Assembly: GCF_000712075.1 (NCBI RefSeq) | Contig: NZ_JONW01000009.1 | Span: 186,001 to 250,000 of the forward strand | Direction of reading: 5' to 3' | Source of the DNA: Caulobacter sp. UNC358MFTsu5.1 | GTDB lineage: Bacteria; Pseudomonadota; Alphaproteobacteria; Caulobacterales; Caulobacteraceae | DNA: 64,000 bases | Made by a program: the position numbers and the translations under genes | Shown here: positions 15,627-24,515 of the stretch, piece by piece | How the letters are laid out: each line of letters starts with the position of its first letter | Numbering within the stretch: the first letter of the stretch is position 1 | The notes under the pieces: generated by a model | What the model saw: the letters and a program-made list of their open reading frames with translations, nothing else | The model's database searches: none | What the model was told of the DNA's origin: nothing

Positions 15627-17090
15627 GTGAACGTGCGGATCGATCGGGACGGCCCTGTCATCGTCTGGCTGCGCAACGACCTGCGCCTGGCCGACAACCC
15701 CGCCCTCGCCGCCGCGGCGGCGACCGGCCGGCCGGTGATCCCGCTCTACATCCTGGACCAGACGCCCGGCGTGCGACCGATGGGCGGGGCGTCCCTGTGG
15801 TGGCTCGACAAGTCGCTGGCCGCCCTGGCCGCCTCGCTGGATGCGATCGGCTCGCAGCTGATCCTGCGGCGCGGCCCGGCGCGCGAGGTGCTGGCGGAGG
15901 TCGTCGCCCACGCCCAGCCCGCGGCCGTGGTCTGGAACCGCCTCTACGACGCCGCAGCGGTCGACCGCGACACCGACATCAAGGCCTGGCTGAAGGACGA
16001 AGGCGTCGCCTGCGAAAGCTTCGACGCCGGCCTGCTGAACGAGCCCTGGACGGTGAGGAACGGCGCCGGCCAGCCCTACAAGGTGTTCACGCCCTACTGG
16101 CGCGCGGCGCGGGAGCATCTGCACCAGGTCCATGTCGAGCCCGCGCCCAAGGCCCTGGCCGCGCCCGAGCACTGGCCGCGCACCGAGGCGCTGGCGGGCT
16201 GGAAGCTGCATCCGACGAGGCCCGACTGGTCCAAGGGCTTCGACCTGTGGACGCCCGGCGAGGCCGGCGCGCGGGAGCGGCTGGACGACTTCCTGTCGGG
16301 CCCGGTCGACGACTACCAGCGCAAGCGCGATCTGCCGGGCGTCGAGGCCACCTCGCGCCTGTCGCCACACCTGCATTTCGGCGAGATCGGCCCGCGCCAG
16401 ATCTGGGTCGCCGCCCGCAACGCCGTCGAGGCGGGCGACGCCCCCGCCGGCCAGATCGAGAAGTTCCTGTCCGAGATCGGCTGGCGGGAGTTCAACCACG
16501 CGATCCTGTTCCACCATCCCGACCTGCCGAAGACCAGCTTCCGGCCCGAGTTCGACGCCTTTCCCTGGGTGAGCGACCACGCCGGCTTCGAGGCCTGGAC
16601 GCGGGGCGAGACCGGCTATCCGATCGTCGACGCCGGCATGCGCGAGCTGTGGGCCACCGGCTTCATGCACAACCGCGTGCGGATGATCGCCGCCTCGTTC
16701 CTGGTCAAGCACCTGCTGGTCGACTGGCGCCGGGGCGAGGCCTGGTTCTGGGACACGCTTGTCGACGCCGACCTGGCCAACAATGTCGGCAACTGGCAGT
16801 GGGTGGCCGGCGGCGGGGCCGACGCCGCGCCCTATTTCCGGATCTTCAACCCCATCGCCCAGGGCCAGAAGTTCGACCCCGCCGGGACCTATGTCCGCCG
16901 CTGGATCCCGGAACTGGTCGGCCTGCCCGACGCGACGATCCACGAGCCCTGGAAGGCCGCGGCGCAACTGAACGGCGCGGCCAGGCGTCTCTATGGGGAA
17001 CCGATCGTGGGGCATTCGGCGGCGCGCGAACGCGCGCTCGAGGCCTATCGCGGCCTCAGGGGAGATCAGCCGCTCCACGCGGCCAGGTAG
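15627..17090 (+). CDS. phrB: Deoxyribodipyrimidine photolyase
   Basis: A 487-residue class I CPD photolyase that repairs UV-made pyrimidine dimers in light. The GTG at 15627 gives MNVRIDRDG followed by VIVWLRNDLRLADNPAL, the antenna domain start. The FAD domain carries TSRLSPHLHFGEIGPR, EIGWREFNH, the MRELWATGFMHNRVRM motif and NVGNWQWVAGGGADAAPYFR, which includes the tryptophan and cofactor-binding residues of the family. Its open frame overlaps nothing on the left (divergent from hldD), and the gene is followed by cfa on the same strand after 67 bases. Confidence 0.95.
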   Translation: MNVRIDRDGPVIVWLRNDLRLADNPALAAAAATGRPVIPLYILDQTPGVRPMGGASLWWLDKSLAALAASLDAIGSQLILRRGPAREVLAEVVAHAQPAAVVWNRLYDAAAVDRDTDIKAWLKDEGVACESFDAGLLNEPWTVRNGAGQPYKVFTPYWRAAREHLHQVHVEPAPKALAAPEHWPRTEALAGWKLHPTRPDWSKGFDLWTPGEAGARERLDDFLSGPVDDYQRKRDLPGVEATSRLSPHLHFGEIGPRQIWVAARNAVEAGDAPAGQIEKFLSEIGWREFNHAILFHHPDLPKTSFRPEFDAFPWVSDHAGFEAWTRGETGYPIVDAGMRELWATGFMHNRVRMIAASFLVKHLLVDWRRGEAWFWDTLVDADLANNVGNWQWVAGGGADAAPYFRIFNPIAQGQKFDPAGTYVRRWIPELVGLPDATIHEPWKAAAQLNGAARRLYGEPIVGHSAARERALEAYRGLRGDQPLHAAR

Positions 17091-17157
17091 TAACCCCATT
17101 TACAGGTCGGTCCCGAGAGTTCTTACTTTCGTCATCAAGTTTGGGATGGGACCGTCG

Positions 17158-18393
17158 ATGACCGATATCCTGCCTTCGACCTGGCCGGCCACGGCCCGCG
17201 ACCCGGAACTGCGTCGCGCCCCGGCCGCCTTCCGCACCGCCCTCCGCCTCGCCGTGGAGAACTGGGCGGCCGGCAACCTGACCTTCGTCCTGCCCTCCGG
17301 AAAGCCGATGCGCATCGTCGGCAAGGCGCCGGGGCCGGACGCGGTGGTCCGCATCCACGACTATCGCTTCATCCGCCGGGTCCTGGCCGCCGGCGGCATC
17401 GGCTTCGCCGAGGGCTACATGGCCGGCGAGTGGGACACGCCCGATCTGTCGGCGGTGCTGGAGGCCTTCTCGCTGAACTTCGACCGGCTGACCGCCCTGG
17501 TGCGCGGCAATCCGGTCATGCTCGCGGTCAACAAGCTCTACCACCTGTTCCATCGCAACGACCGGGCTGGTTCGCGGAAGAACATCCACGCCCACTACGA
17601 CCTGGGCAACAGCTTCTATTCGCGGTGGCTGGACCCGACGATGACCTATTCGTCGGCGCTGTACGAAGCGCCCAGCCAGCCGCTGCACCAGGCCCAGCAC
17701 GCCAAGTACGCTGCCCTGGCCCGCTCGATCGATCTCAGGCCCGGCCAGCACGTGCTGGAGATCGGCTGCGGCTGGGGCGGCTTCGCCGAGTTCGCGGCCA
17801 AGGAGGTGGGCGCCAAGGTGACCGGGGTCACCATCTCGCAGGCCCAGCACGACTTCGCCAGGAAGCGCCTGTTCGACCAGGGCCTGGCCGAGAAGGCCGA
17901 CATCCGGCTGATCGACTACCGCGACGTCCAGGGCCAGTTCGACAGCGTCGCCTCGATCGAGATGTTCGAGGCCGTGGGCGAGGAGTACTGGCCCACCTAT
18001 TTCGGCAAGATCCGCGAGGTCCTGTCGCCGGGCGGCCGGGCCGGCCTGCAGATCATCACCATCCGCGACGAGCTGTTCGCCCGCTATCGCAGCCGCACCG
18101 ACTTCATCCAGCGCTACGTCTTCCCGGGCGGCATGCTGCCCAGCGAGGCGCGGCTGAAGCAGGAGACCGACGCCGCGGGCCTGTCGTGGACCGGCGTCAC
18201 CCGCTTCGGCCAGAACTACGCCGACACCCTGGCTGAATGGGCCACGCGGTTCGAGGCGGCCTGGGAGGACATCAAGGGCCTGGGTTTCGACGAGCGGTTC
18301 CGCCGGCTGTGGCGGTTCTATCTCAGCTATTGCGAGGCCGGTTTCCGCACGGAACGCACCAATGTGATCCAGCTGGGTCTCGCCAGGGTCTAG
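17158..18393 (+). CDS. cfa: Cyclopropane-fatty-acyl-phospholipid synthase
   Basis: A 411-residue SAM-dependent enzyme that turns unsaturated acyl chains in membrane lipids into cyclopropane chains. The ATG at 17158 (MTDILPSTWP) has GGGA six bases upstream; ATG 17146 is possible but crowds its RBS. Visible motifs are HAHYDLGNSFYSRWLDPTMTYSSA, the SAM loop VLEIGCGWGGFAEFA, SIEMFEAVGEEYWPTYF and QRYVFPGGMLPS, all standard for Cfa. It is somewhat longer than the E. coli enzyme's catalytic part because of the N-terminal lipid-binding region. Membrane-associated cytoplasmic location is expected. Confidence 0.95.
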   Translation: MTDILPSTWPATARDPELRRAPAAFRTALRLAVENWAAGNLTFVLPSGKPMRIVGKAPGPDAVVRIHDYRFIRRVLAAGGIGFAEGYMAGEWDTPDLSAVLEAFSLNFDRLTALVRGNPVMLAVNKLYHLFHRNDRAGSRKNIHAHYDLGNSFYSRWLDPTMTYSSALYEAPSQPLHQAQHAKYAALARSIDLRPGQHVLEIGCGWGGFAEFAAKEVGAKVTGVTISQAQHDFARKRLFDQGLAEKADIRLIDYRDVQGQFDSVASIEMFEAVGEEYWPTYFGKIREVLSPGGRAGLQIITIRDELFARYRSRTDFIQRYVFPGGMLPSEARLKQETDAAGLSWTGVTRFGQNYADTLAEWATRFEAAWEDIKGLGFDERFRRLWRFYLSYCEAGFRTERTNVIQLGLARV

Positions 18394-18461
18394 CGAAGGC
18401 CGGCCGTCGTGCCGACGTTTGACGTGCATCCCCGCGCGAGCGCGCGTCCGAGGTCGGCCCG

Positions 18462-18743
18462 ATGAACCTCTACACCCTGGTCCTCGATTTCCACGGCGGC
18501 ACCTACATCACCCAGTTCGAGGCCGACACGCCGACGGACGCGGTCGCCGCCTGGTGCAAGGAGCTGGAGGACGAGCAACTGCTGGGCGACGCCTCGTTCC
18601 CCGTGGCCGAGGGCATCATGGTCGACGCCATCGAGAACCACCTGGTCGAGGTGGAGGGCCTGCACGGCGCCTGGTGCGCGGCGGCGACGGTCAACGGCGC
18701 CCTGGCCCTGCTGAACGTGATCGTCACCCAGCGCCTGGATTGA
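18462..18743 (+). CDS. Small unknown protein (93 residues)
   Basis: Starts at the ATG at 18462 with GAGG eight bases upstream. The protein (MNLYTLVLDFHGGTYITQFEA...) has a beta-beta-alpha pattern with many acidic residues, no signal peptide and no membrane segment. Codon choice is like the neighbours, and the frame is closed by TGA at 18743. I do not recognise a family. It sits 68 bases after cfa on the same strand and could be co-transcribed. Confidence 0.7.
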   Translation: MNLYTLVLDFHGGTYITQFEADTPTDAVAAWCKELEDEQLLGDASFPVAEGIMVDAIENHLVEVEGLHGAWCAAATVNGALALLNVIVTQRLD

Positions 18744-18863
18744 ACCTGCGCTGAAACGGCCCCCGAAGCGTTGACGCGGGTCGCCTTCAGGAAAACTGGC
18801 CTTGCTTACCGGGCGCGCATCACGATCTACCCTACCGACCTCACGACCGGCCGGACCGAAGAG

Positions 18864-19862
18864 ATGACCGTAAAGACCAGCGTCCTGGACGCTATCGGCG
18901 ACACGCCCCTGATCCGCCTGAACCGCGCCAGCGAGGCCACCGGCTGCGAGATTCTCGGCAAGGCCGAGTTCATGAACCCCGGCCAGTCGGTCAAGGATCG
19001 CGCCGCCCTCGGCATCATCCGCGACGCTGAGGCGCGAGGTTTGCTGCGGCCCGGCGGCCGAATCGTCGAGGGCACGGCCGGCAACACCGGCATCGGCCTG
19101 GCGATGGTCGCTTCGGCCCTGGGCTACAAGACCACCATCGTCATCCCGCGCACCCAGAGCCAGGAGAAGAAGGACGCCATCCGCCTGCTGGGCGCCGAGC
19201 TGGTCGAGGTGGACGCCGTCCCCTACTCCAACCCCGACAACTATGTCCGCTACTCCGGCCGCCTGGCCGAGGAGCTGGCCAAAACCGAGCCGAACGGCGC
19301 GATCTGGGCCAACCAGTTCGACAACCTCGCCAACCGCCAGGCTCATTTCGACACCACGGGTCCGGAGATCTTCGAACAGACCGACGGCAAGGTCGACGGC
19401 TTCATCTGCGCCATCGGCTCGGGCGGCACCCTGGCCGGCGTCGCCGCCGCCCTGCGAGCCCGCAAGCCCTCGGTGAAGATCGGCCTGGCCGACCCGCACG
19501 GCGCGTCGCTGTACAGCTGGTACGCCGACGGCGAGCTGAAGGCCGAGGGCAACTCGATCAGCGAGGGCATCGGCCAGGGCCGGATCACCGCCAACCTGGA
19601 AGGCCTGGCGATCGACTATCCCTTCCGCGTGAGCGACGAGGAGATGCTGGAGCAGGTCTTCGACCTGGTGCAGCACGAAGGCCTGTGCCTGGGCGGTTCG
19701 ACCGGCATCAACGTGGCCGGCGCCGTGCGCATGGCCCGGGCCATGGGCCCCGGCCACACCATCGTGACCGTGCTCTGCGACCACGGCTCGCGCTACCAGA
19801 GCAAGCTCTTCAATCCCGCCTTCCTGGCCGAGAAAGGCCTGCCGACTCCGCCCTGGATGTAA
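18864..19862 (+). CDS. cysK: Cysteine synthase A (O-acetylserine sulfhydrylase)
   Basis: A 332-residue PLP enzyme making cysteine from O-acetylserine and sulfide. The ATG at 18864 (MTVKTSVLDAIGDTPLIRLN) is preferred over upstream in-frame starts, as it matches the family N-terminus. The PLP lysine lies in NPGQSVKDRAA, the substrate loop in EGTAGNTGIGLA, and the phosphate loop in GSGGTLAG. GGSTGINVAGA near the C-terminus is typical. With the cystine importer, sseA and metC nearby it forms a loose neighbourhood of sulfur amino acid genes, though not one operon. Confidence 0.93.
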   Translation: MTVKTSVLDAIGDTPLIRLNRASEATGCEILGKAEFMNPGQSVKDRAALGIIRDAEARGLLRPGGRIVEGTAGNTGIGLAMVASALGYKTTIVIPRTQSQEKKDAIRLLGAELVEVDAVPYSNPDNYVRYSGRLAEELAKTEPNGAIWANQFDNLANRQAHFDTTGPEIFEQTDGKVDGFICAIGSGGTLAGVAAALRARKPSVKIGLADPHGASLYSWYADGELKAEGNSISEGIGQGRITANLEGLAIDYPFRVSDEEMLEQVFDLVQHEGLCLGGSTGINVAGAVRMARAMGPGHTIVTVLCDHGSRYQSKLFNPAFLAEKGLPTPPWM

Positions 19863-19964
19863 GGCCAAGCTCGGCATACGGGTATTGCGCATCACGCTGA
19901 CCGAGAAGTTGCGGAATTCAACCATCCGGTGCAGGATCGAGGGAAGTCGCACCGGGAGGGCCTG

Positions 19965-20537
19965 ATGGCTTGGAAGGGTATCGTCGGCAAGAGCTTCTCG
20001 CCGGAAGGGTTCGAGACCTATTGCGAAGGCCTGAAGTGGTCGACCTGGCGACCTAATTTCATCGTGTTGCACAACACCGGCGTGCCGTCGCTGGATCAGC
20101 GCCCGCAGGGCCTGACCGAGCAGCACATCAAGAACCTCGAGGCCTATTACCGCGACAATCAGAAATGGAGCGCGGGACCGCACCTGTTCGTCGACGACAA
20201 GCAGATCTGGGTCTTCACGACCCTGACCACGTCCGGCGTCCACTCGCCCAGTTGGAACAGCGTGGCCCTGGGCATCGAGATGCTGGGCGATTTCGACAAG
20301 GACGCCTTCGACACCGGCCGCGGCGCCCTGGTGCGCGACAACGTCGTGGCGGCCATGGCCACCCTGTCGGCCGTGCTGGGCCTGGACCCGAACACCATGC
20401 GCCTGCACCGCGAGGACCCCAAGACGACCCACGCCTGCCCGGGCAAGAACGTCAAGAAGCTGGAGGTCATCCAGCGGGTCCAGGACAAGATGGAGGAAGA
20501 GGCCAAGGAGCACAGCCTCAGCGAGGCGCATCCGTAA
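19965..20537 (+). CDS. N-acetylmuramoyl-L-alanine amidase (Amidase_2 / PGRP fold)
   Basis: A 190-residue peptidoglycan amidase. The ATG at 19965 (MAWKGIVGKSF) has GGGAGG just upstream. Zinc ligands are seen in FIVLHNTGVPS (His) and in the C-terminal HREDPKTTHACPGKNV (His and Cys), the arrangement of AmpD and T7 lysozyme-like enzymes. No signal peptide is visible, so it is either a cytoplasmic recycling enzyme or a phage-style endolysin; the C-terminal tail is charged and helical (QDKMEEEAKEHS). It is followed at once by a palindromic repeat. Confidence 0.88.
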   Translation: MAWKGIVGKSFSPEGFETYCEGLKWSTWRPNFIVLHNTGVPSLDQRPQGLTEQHIKNLEAYYRDNQKWSAGPHLFVDDKQIWVFTTLTTSGVHSPSWNSVALGIEMLGDFDKDAFDTGRGALVRDNVVAAMATLSAVLGLDPNTMRLHREDPKTTHACPGKNVKKLEVIQRVQDKMEEEAKEHSLSEAHP

Positions 20538-20542
20538 GGTTC

Positions 20543-20667
20543 CGCTCATCCCGGCGAATGCCGGGACCCAGATGGAATAGAGGCGTGGCGGACGCCATGG
20601 CCTCCACGCCCCTCCAGTCATCCGCACAGCCATAGGATCTGGGTCCCGGCATTCGCCGGGATGAGCG
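20543..20667. repeat. Dispersed palindromic repeat of 'WVPAFAGM' type, copy 2
   Basis: Exactly 125 bases, like copy 1 at 10441-10565, with perfect 31-base terminal inverted repeats. The interior differs from copy 1 and forms its own palindromic segment (GAGGCGTGGCGGACGCC and its partner). It starts five bases after the amidase stop and may serve as a terminator. Confidence 0.9.
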
Positions 20668-20778
20668 GGTCAGGGGGAGCGTGGAAATGCAGGCCCAATC
20701 GCTTGCCCCTCACCGCCGATCGCGTGATCTTGCCCGCCTTCTCGAAGGGGCGAGTCGGACCCCGAAAGGCTTATCCTC

Positions 20779-21645
20779 ATGACCCACGCCGATCCCCTCG
20801 TCTCGACCGCCTGGCTGGCCGAGCATCTCGATGCGCCGGACGTCCGGATCGTCGACGGCTCGTGGCATATGCCGGCCGCGAAACGCGATCCCAAGGCCGA
20901 GTACGAGCAGGCCCACATCCCGGGCGCGGTGTTCTTCGACATCGACGAGATCTCGGACGAGACCTCGCCCCTGCCGCACATGCTGCCCTCGCCCATCAAG
21001 TTCGCCTCGCGGGTCAAGAAGCTGGGCCTGGGCGACGGCTCGCGGATCGTCGTCTACGACACCAGCGGCATCCTGCCCGCCGCCCGCGTCTGGTGGGAAT
21101 TCCGCGCCATGGGCCACGAGGACGTGGTGGTGCTGGACGGCGGCCTGCCCAAGTGGATCGCCGAGGGCCGCCCGGTCGACGACCTGGCCGTCAGCCCGCA
21201 GGAACGCCATTTCACCCCGCGCTACCAGGCCGACATCGTCCGCTCGCTCGACCAGATGAAGACCAATCTCGACACCCGCCGCGAGCAGGTGATCGACGCC
21301 CGCGCCGCCGGCCGCTTCGAGGGCCGCGACCCTGAACCCCGCGCCGGCCTGCGCGGCGGCCACATCCCCGGCTCGCGCAACGTGCCCCTGTCGGCCATCC
21401 TGGCGTCGGACGGGACCATGCTGCCCGCCGATCGCCTGGCCGAGGTGTTCAAGGCCGCCGGGGTCGACATCGACAAGCCGATCGCCACCACCTGCGGCTC
21501 GGGCATCACCGCCGCCGCCGTCTCCCTGGCCCTGGCGCGGCTCGGCAAGCCCCGAGCGGCGGTCTACGACGGGTCGTGGACGGAATGGGGCGGCCGCGAG
21601 GACGTGCCGGTGGCGACGGGCGCGGCCGCACCGGTCCAAGTCTAG
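20779..21645 (+). CDS. sseA: 3-mercaptopyruvate sulfurtransferase
   Basis: A 288-residue two-domain rhodanese. The N-terminal domain has VRIVDGSWHMP, YEQAHIPGAVFFDIDEISD and VVVYD-type strands; the C-terminal domain carries the catalytic loop CGSGITAA, with G-S-G-I-T in place of the thiosulfate-type RKG. That loop signature points to mercaptopyruvate as donor. EWGGREDVPV closes the domain as in SseA. It transfers sulfur to thiol acceptors in cysteine breakdown. It lies 111 bases from the repeat and 27 bases ahead of a 58-codon gene. Confidence 0.93.
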   Translation: MTHADPLVSTAWLAEHLDAPDVRIVDGSWHMPAAKRDPKAEYEQAHIPGAVFFDIDEISDETSPLPHMLPSPIKFASRVKKLGLGDGSRIVVYDTSGILPAARVWWEFRAMGHEDVVVLDGGLPKWIAEGRPVDDLAVSPQERHFTPRYQADIVRSLDQMKTNLDTRREQVIDARAAGRFEGRDPEPRAGLRGGHIPGSRNVPLSAILASDGTMLPADRLAEVFKAAGVDIDKPIATTCGSGITAAAVSLALARLGKPRAAVYDGSWTEWGGREDVPVATGAAAPVQV

Positions 21646-21672
21646 GCGACGCCCCGCACAAGGAAAAAGCCC

Positions 21673-21849
21673 ATGAGCAGCCAGTACTCCCACCAGGGCG
21701 TGATCGACGCGATCAGGAAGGGTGACCTCCCCCGCCTCAAGGCGGTCTTGGCCGTGGCCGAACAGCATCTGGCGACGTACGGAGATGTCGCCACCATGGT
21801 CCAACTGCTCAGGGTCGAGATCTCCAAGCTGGAAGAGCATGAAGGCTGA
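21673..21849 (+). CDS. 58-residue unknown protein
   Basis: A short open frame starting at ATG 21673 (MSSQYSHQGVIDAIRKGDLP) and ending at TGA 21849, with AGGAAAAA a few bases upstream of the start. The sequence is helical, charged and amphipathic (LKAVLAVAEQHLATYGD, VEISKLEEHEG), with a codon bias like the region's real genes. It stands 27 bases after sseA in the same direction, so co-transcription is likely. I know no family for it. Confidence 0.6.
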   Translation: MSSQYSHQGVIDAIRKGDLPRLKAVLAVAEQHLATYGDVATMVQLLRVEISKLEEHEG

Positions 21850-22003
21850 GGTCGCCGGGAACCCGCAGGCCGGCGCACAGGCTCCGGCGGAGCGGTCCAG
21901 CCGACCTCCAGTCCCCTGCAGATTTCCCACCTTGAACGGGTTCGCCCCCGCGCCGTAAACGACAAGGGCTTCGTCGTCGCCCGAGTTCAGCCCGAGTCCG
22001 CCC

Positions 22004-23173
22004 ATGCCCCTGGATGAAGAAACCCGCCTGATCCGTCGAGGCGCGCCGCCCAGGGAGGGCACGGTGCTGGCCCGCACGGTCAATCCGCCGGTCCAGCGCG
22101 GTTCGACGGTGCTGATGCCCAACGCCGCGTCGCTGTACGACGACGACCAGCTGACCTACGGCATCACCGGCCTGTCCTCACCCGCCAACCTGCAGCTGGC
22201 CCTAGCCGAGCTGGAGGGCTCGCCGGACGTGACCCTGTACCCCTCGGGCCTGGCGGCGATCACCGGCGTGATGCTGGCCCTGCTGAAGGCCGGCGACGAG
22301 ATCCTGGTGGTCGACAGCGCCTACAAGCCCACCCGCCGGTTCTGCGACCGCGTCCTGACCCGCTTCGGCGTCAAGACCACCTACTACGACCCCGCCCTGT
22401 CGCCCGACGCCCTGACGGCCCTGTGCGGGCCGGCCACCCGGATGATCCTGCTGGAGGCCCCCGGCTCGCTGACCTTCGAGATGCAGGACATCCCGGCCAT
22501 CGCCGCCGCCGCCAACGCCCGGGGCGTCCTGACCCTGATCGACAACACCTGGGCGGCCGGCTTCTACTTCAAGCCCCTGGCCCACGGGGTGACCATCAGC
22601 GTCCAGGCCCTGACCAAGTATGTCGGCGGCCACTCGGACGTGTTCATGGGCAGCGCCGCCACCGCCGACAACGTGATCGGCAACCAGCTGGGCGACGCCA
22701 TGTGGGACATCGGCTGGTCGGTGTCGCCCGACGACGCCTACACCGTGCTGCGCGGCCTGCGGACCCTGACCACCCGCCTCCCCGCCCACGAAGCCGCCGG
22801 TCTGAAGATCGCCCGCTGGCTGCAGGACCGGCCCGAGGTGTCGCGCGTGCTGCACCCGGCCCTGGAGACCGATCCGGGCCACGCCCTGTGGAAGCGCGAC
22901 TTCACCGGCGCCTGCGGCCTGTTCGGCGTGGTGCTGAAGCCCTGCTCGCAGAAGGCCGTCCACGCCTTCCTCGACGCCCTGGACCTGTTCGGCCTGGGCT
23001 TCTCGTGGGGCGGCTACGAGAGCCTGGCCATCCACTGCGACCCGCAGCTGAAGAACCGCACCGTGCCGGTGAACCTGGAAGGGCCGCTGCTGCGCCTTCA
23101 CGTGGGCCTGGAAAGCATCGCCGACCTCAAGGCCGACCTCGAACGCGGCTTCGAAGCGCTGGCCAAGGCGTAA
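22004..23173 (+). CDS. metC: Cystathionine beta-lyase
   Basis: A 389-residue PLP-dependent trans-sulfuration enzyme splitting cystathionine to homocysteine. The start MPLDEETRLIRRGAPPREG is followed by NPPVQRGSTVL (family motif), YGITGLSSPANLQLALAELEG, DNTWAAG and the PLP lysine in QALTKYVGGHSDVFMG. SWGGYESLAI and LRLHVGLESIADLKADLERGF close the C-terminal domain. The SWGGYES form is typical of MetC rather than gamma-synthases. It is preceded by a 154-base gap with no other feature. Confidence 0.93.
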   Translation: MPLDEETRLIRRGAPPREGTVLARTVNPPVQRGSTVLMPNAASLYDDDQLTYGITGLSSPANLQLALAELEGSPDVTLYPSGLAAITGVMLALLKAGDEILVVDSAYKPTRRFCDRVLTRFGVKTTYYDPALSPDALTALCGPATRMILLEAPGSLTFEMQDIPAIAAAANARGVLTLIDNTWAAGFYFKPLAHGVTISVQALTKYVGGHSDVFMGSAATADNVIGNQLGDAMWDIGWSVSPDDAYTVLRGLRTLTTRLPAHEAAGLKIARWLQDRPEVSRVLHPALETDPGHALWKRDFTGACGLFGVVLKPCSQKAVHAFLDALDLFGLGFSWGGYESLAIHCDPQLKNRTVPVNLEGPLLRLHVGLESIADLKADLERGFEALAKA

Positions 23174-23234
23174 ATCCATCGCGACGCCGCGGCCCGGAAG
23201 GTCTAGACAACCGCCTCGTTCGAAAGGCCCGCCC

Positions 23235-23777
23235 ATGACCGTCCACATCGCCCTGCTGCGCGGCGTCAACGCCGCCGGAAACCGTCAGGTCGCGGCCGAA
23301 GAGCTGACCACCCTGCTGACCGAGCTGGGCCATGCGGACGCGCGCACCGGTCCCAAGGTCGGCGACCTGGTGTTCGCCAGCGGCGGACAGACGGGCGCCG
23401 AGTTGCAGACCCAGATCGAGACCGCGCTGATGGACCGCTTCTCGCTGCGCACCGACGTCTATGTCCGCACCGCCGACGCCTGGCGCGCCCTGGTCGCCGC
23501 CAACCCGTTCCCCGAGTTCGCCGCCCAGGACCCGGGCTGGCTGATGACCCTGTTCCTGAAGGACGCCCCGGACAAGAAGGCCGTCGGCGCCCTGCGCGCG
23601 GCCATCCGCGGCCGCGAGCAGGTGCGGGCCGAAAGCCGCCAGCTCTACGCCGTCTATCCCGACGGCGTCGGCGGCTCGAAACTGACCAACAGCCTGGTCG
23701 AGAAGACCCTGGGCGCGCGGATCACCGGCCGGAACTGGACCACCGTCCTGGCCCTGGAGGCGATGCTGGACGGCTAG
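23235..23777 (+). CDS. DUF1697 family protein
   Basis: A 180-residue soluble protein beginning MTVHIALLRGVNAAGNRQVAAEEL, the signature start of DUF1697 (IALLRGINVGG-type). The GDLVFASGGQTGAEL segment, an acidic central part and a C-terminal region GGSKLTNSLVEKTLGARITGRNWTTV match the family pattern. The function of DUF1697 is unknown. It is convergent with the next gene, and their 3' ends overlap by four bases. Confidence 0.88.
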   Translation: MTVHIALLRGVNAAGNRQVAAEELTTLLTELGHADARTGPKVGDLVFASGGQTGAELQTQIETALMDRFSLRTDVYVRTADAWRALVAANPFPEFAAQDPGWLMTLFLKDAPDKKAVGALRAAIRGREQVRAESRQLYAVYPDGVGGSKLTNSLVEKTLGARITGRNWTTVLALEAMLDG

Positions 23778-24439
23778 GCCCGCTTGGCCATCGGCATGGT
23801 CGTGATCAGCGTCTTCTGCAGGTTCGCGCCCGCCGGCACGGTCCGCCCCCAGCTCGCCCCGCCGTAGCTCCAACCCTTGTTGATGTCGAAGCTGACGGCG
23901 ACCTGCGCCTGGCCGGTCATGTCGATCAGCAGGCTTTGCGAACTCGAGGTGTTGAGCACGGCGCCGGGGCCGAGGCCGGCGGTCGAGAACGTGACCAGGA
24001 AACTGTCCTTCGGCGCGAAGATGTCGCCGCCCAGGCCGTAGAGCGGCGCCGACACGAACGGCGTGGTCGGGCCCGCGCCGAGACCCGCCGTCAACGGGTC
24101 GGTCGTGCCGTTGAGCACGGTCACGCCCCGGGGATTGCCGCCCGGCGTCACCGTGGGCGGGCCGCCGGCGACGTAGGTGAACACGTCGCCCAGCACCACG
24201 TCGGCGCCGACCGATACGTCGATCACGCTTCCGCTTGTCGTCACATGGGCCTGCAAGGTCGATGGGATCGCGAGCGTGGTCTGGCTCAGGAAGTCCCCGA
24301 CCGCCGCCCAGACCAGCGCCTTGGCCCCGGCGTTGTTGGTGTCGATCGCCCGCAGCGCATAGAGCGCGTAGCCCAGGTCCTTGAGAGCGGCCAGGGTGGT
24401 GGGGTCGACGGCGATCTGGATTTCCTGGATCGTGGACAT
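23774..24439 (-). CDS. Unknown protein, beta-rich, 221 residues
   Basis: Starts at the ATG at 24439 with GGAG seven bases upstream. Residues 1-60 look helical (IAVDPTTLAALKDLGYALYALRAIDT); the rest is rich in Gly, Thr, Val and Pro and looks like beta structure (SGSVIDVSVGADVVLGDVFTYVAGG, INKGWSYGGASWGRTV). There is no signal peptide, no membrane segment and no cysteine. I do not recognise a family. Its composition recalls the giant protein at the right end of the window, but I see no alignable motif between them. Confidence 0.7.
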   Translation of the reverse strand: MSTIQEIQIAVDPTTLAALKDLGYALYALRAIDTNNAGAKALVWAAVGDFLSQTTLAIPSTLQAHVTTSGSVIDVSVGADVVLGDVFTYVAGGPPTVTPGGNPRGVTVLNGTTDPLTAGLGAGPTTPFVSAPLYGLGGDIFAPKDSFLVTFSTAGLGPGAVLNTSSSQSLLIDMTGQAQVAVSFDINKGWSYGGASWGRTVPAGANLQKTLITTMPMAKRA

Positions 24440-24515
24440 GGCGGCTCCGGCGGCGGCGTTGCGAAAGGCGAAGCTTGCGCGAACTCGGGCCGCAGCACAA
24501 TCCAGGAGCGAACCG

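Noticed and set aside
18390..20633. Very long open frame on the minus strand opposite cysK and the amidase, starting with a WVPAFAGM peptide
   Set aside because: It is antisense to clearly identified genes, rich in Arg/Ala/Gly/Asp without domain patterns, and its start lies in a palindromic repeat.
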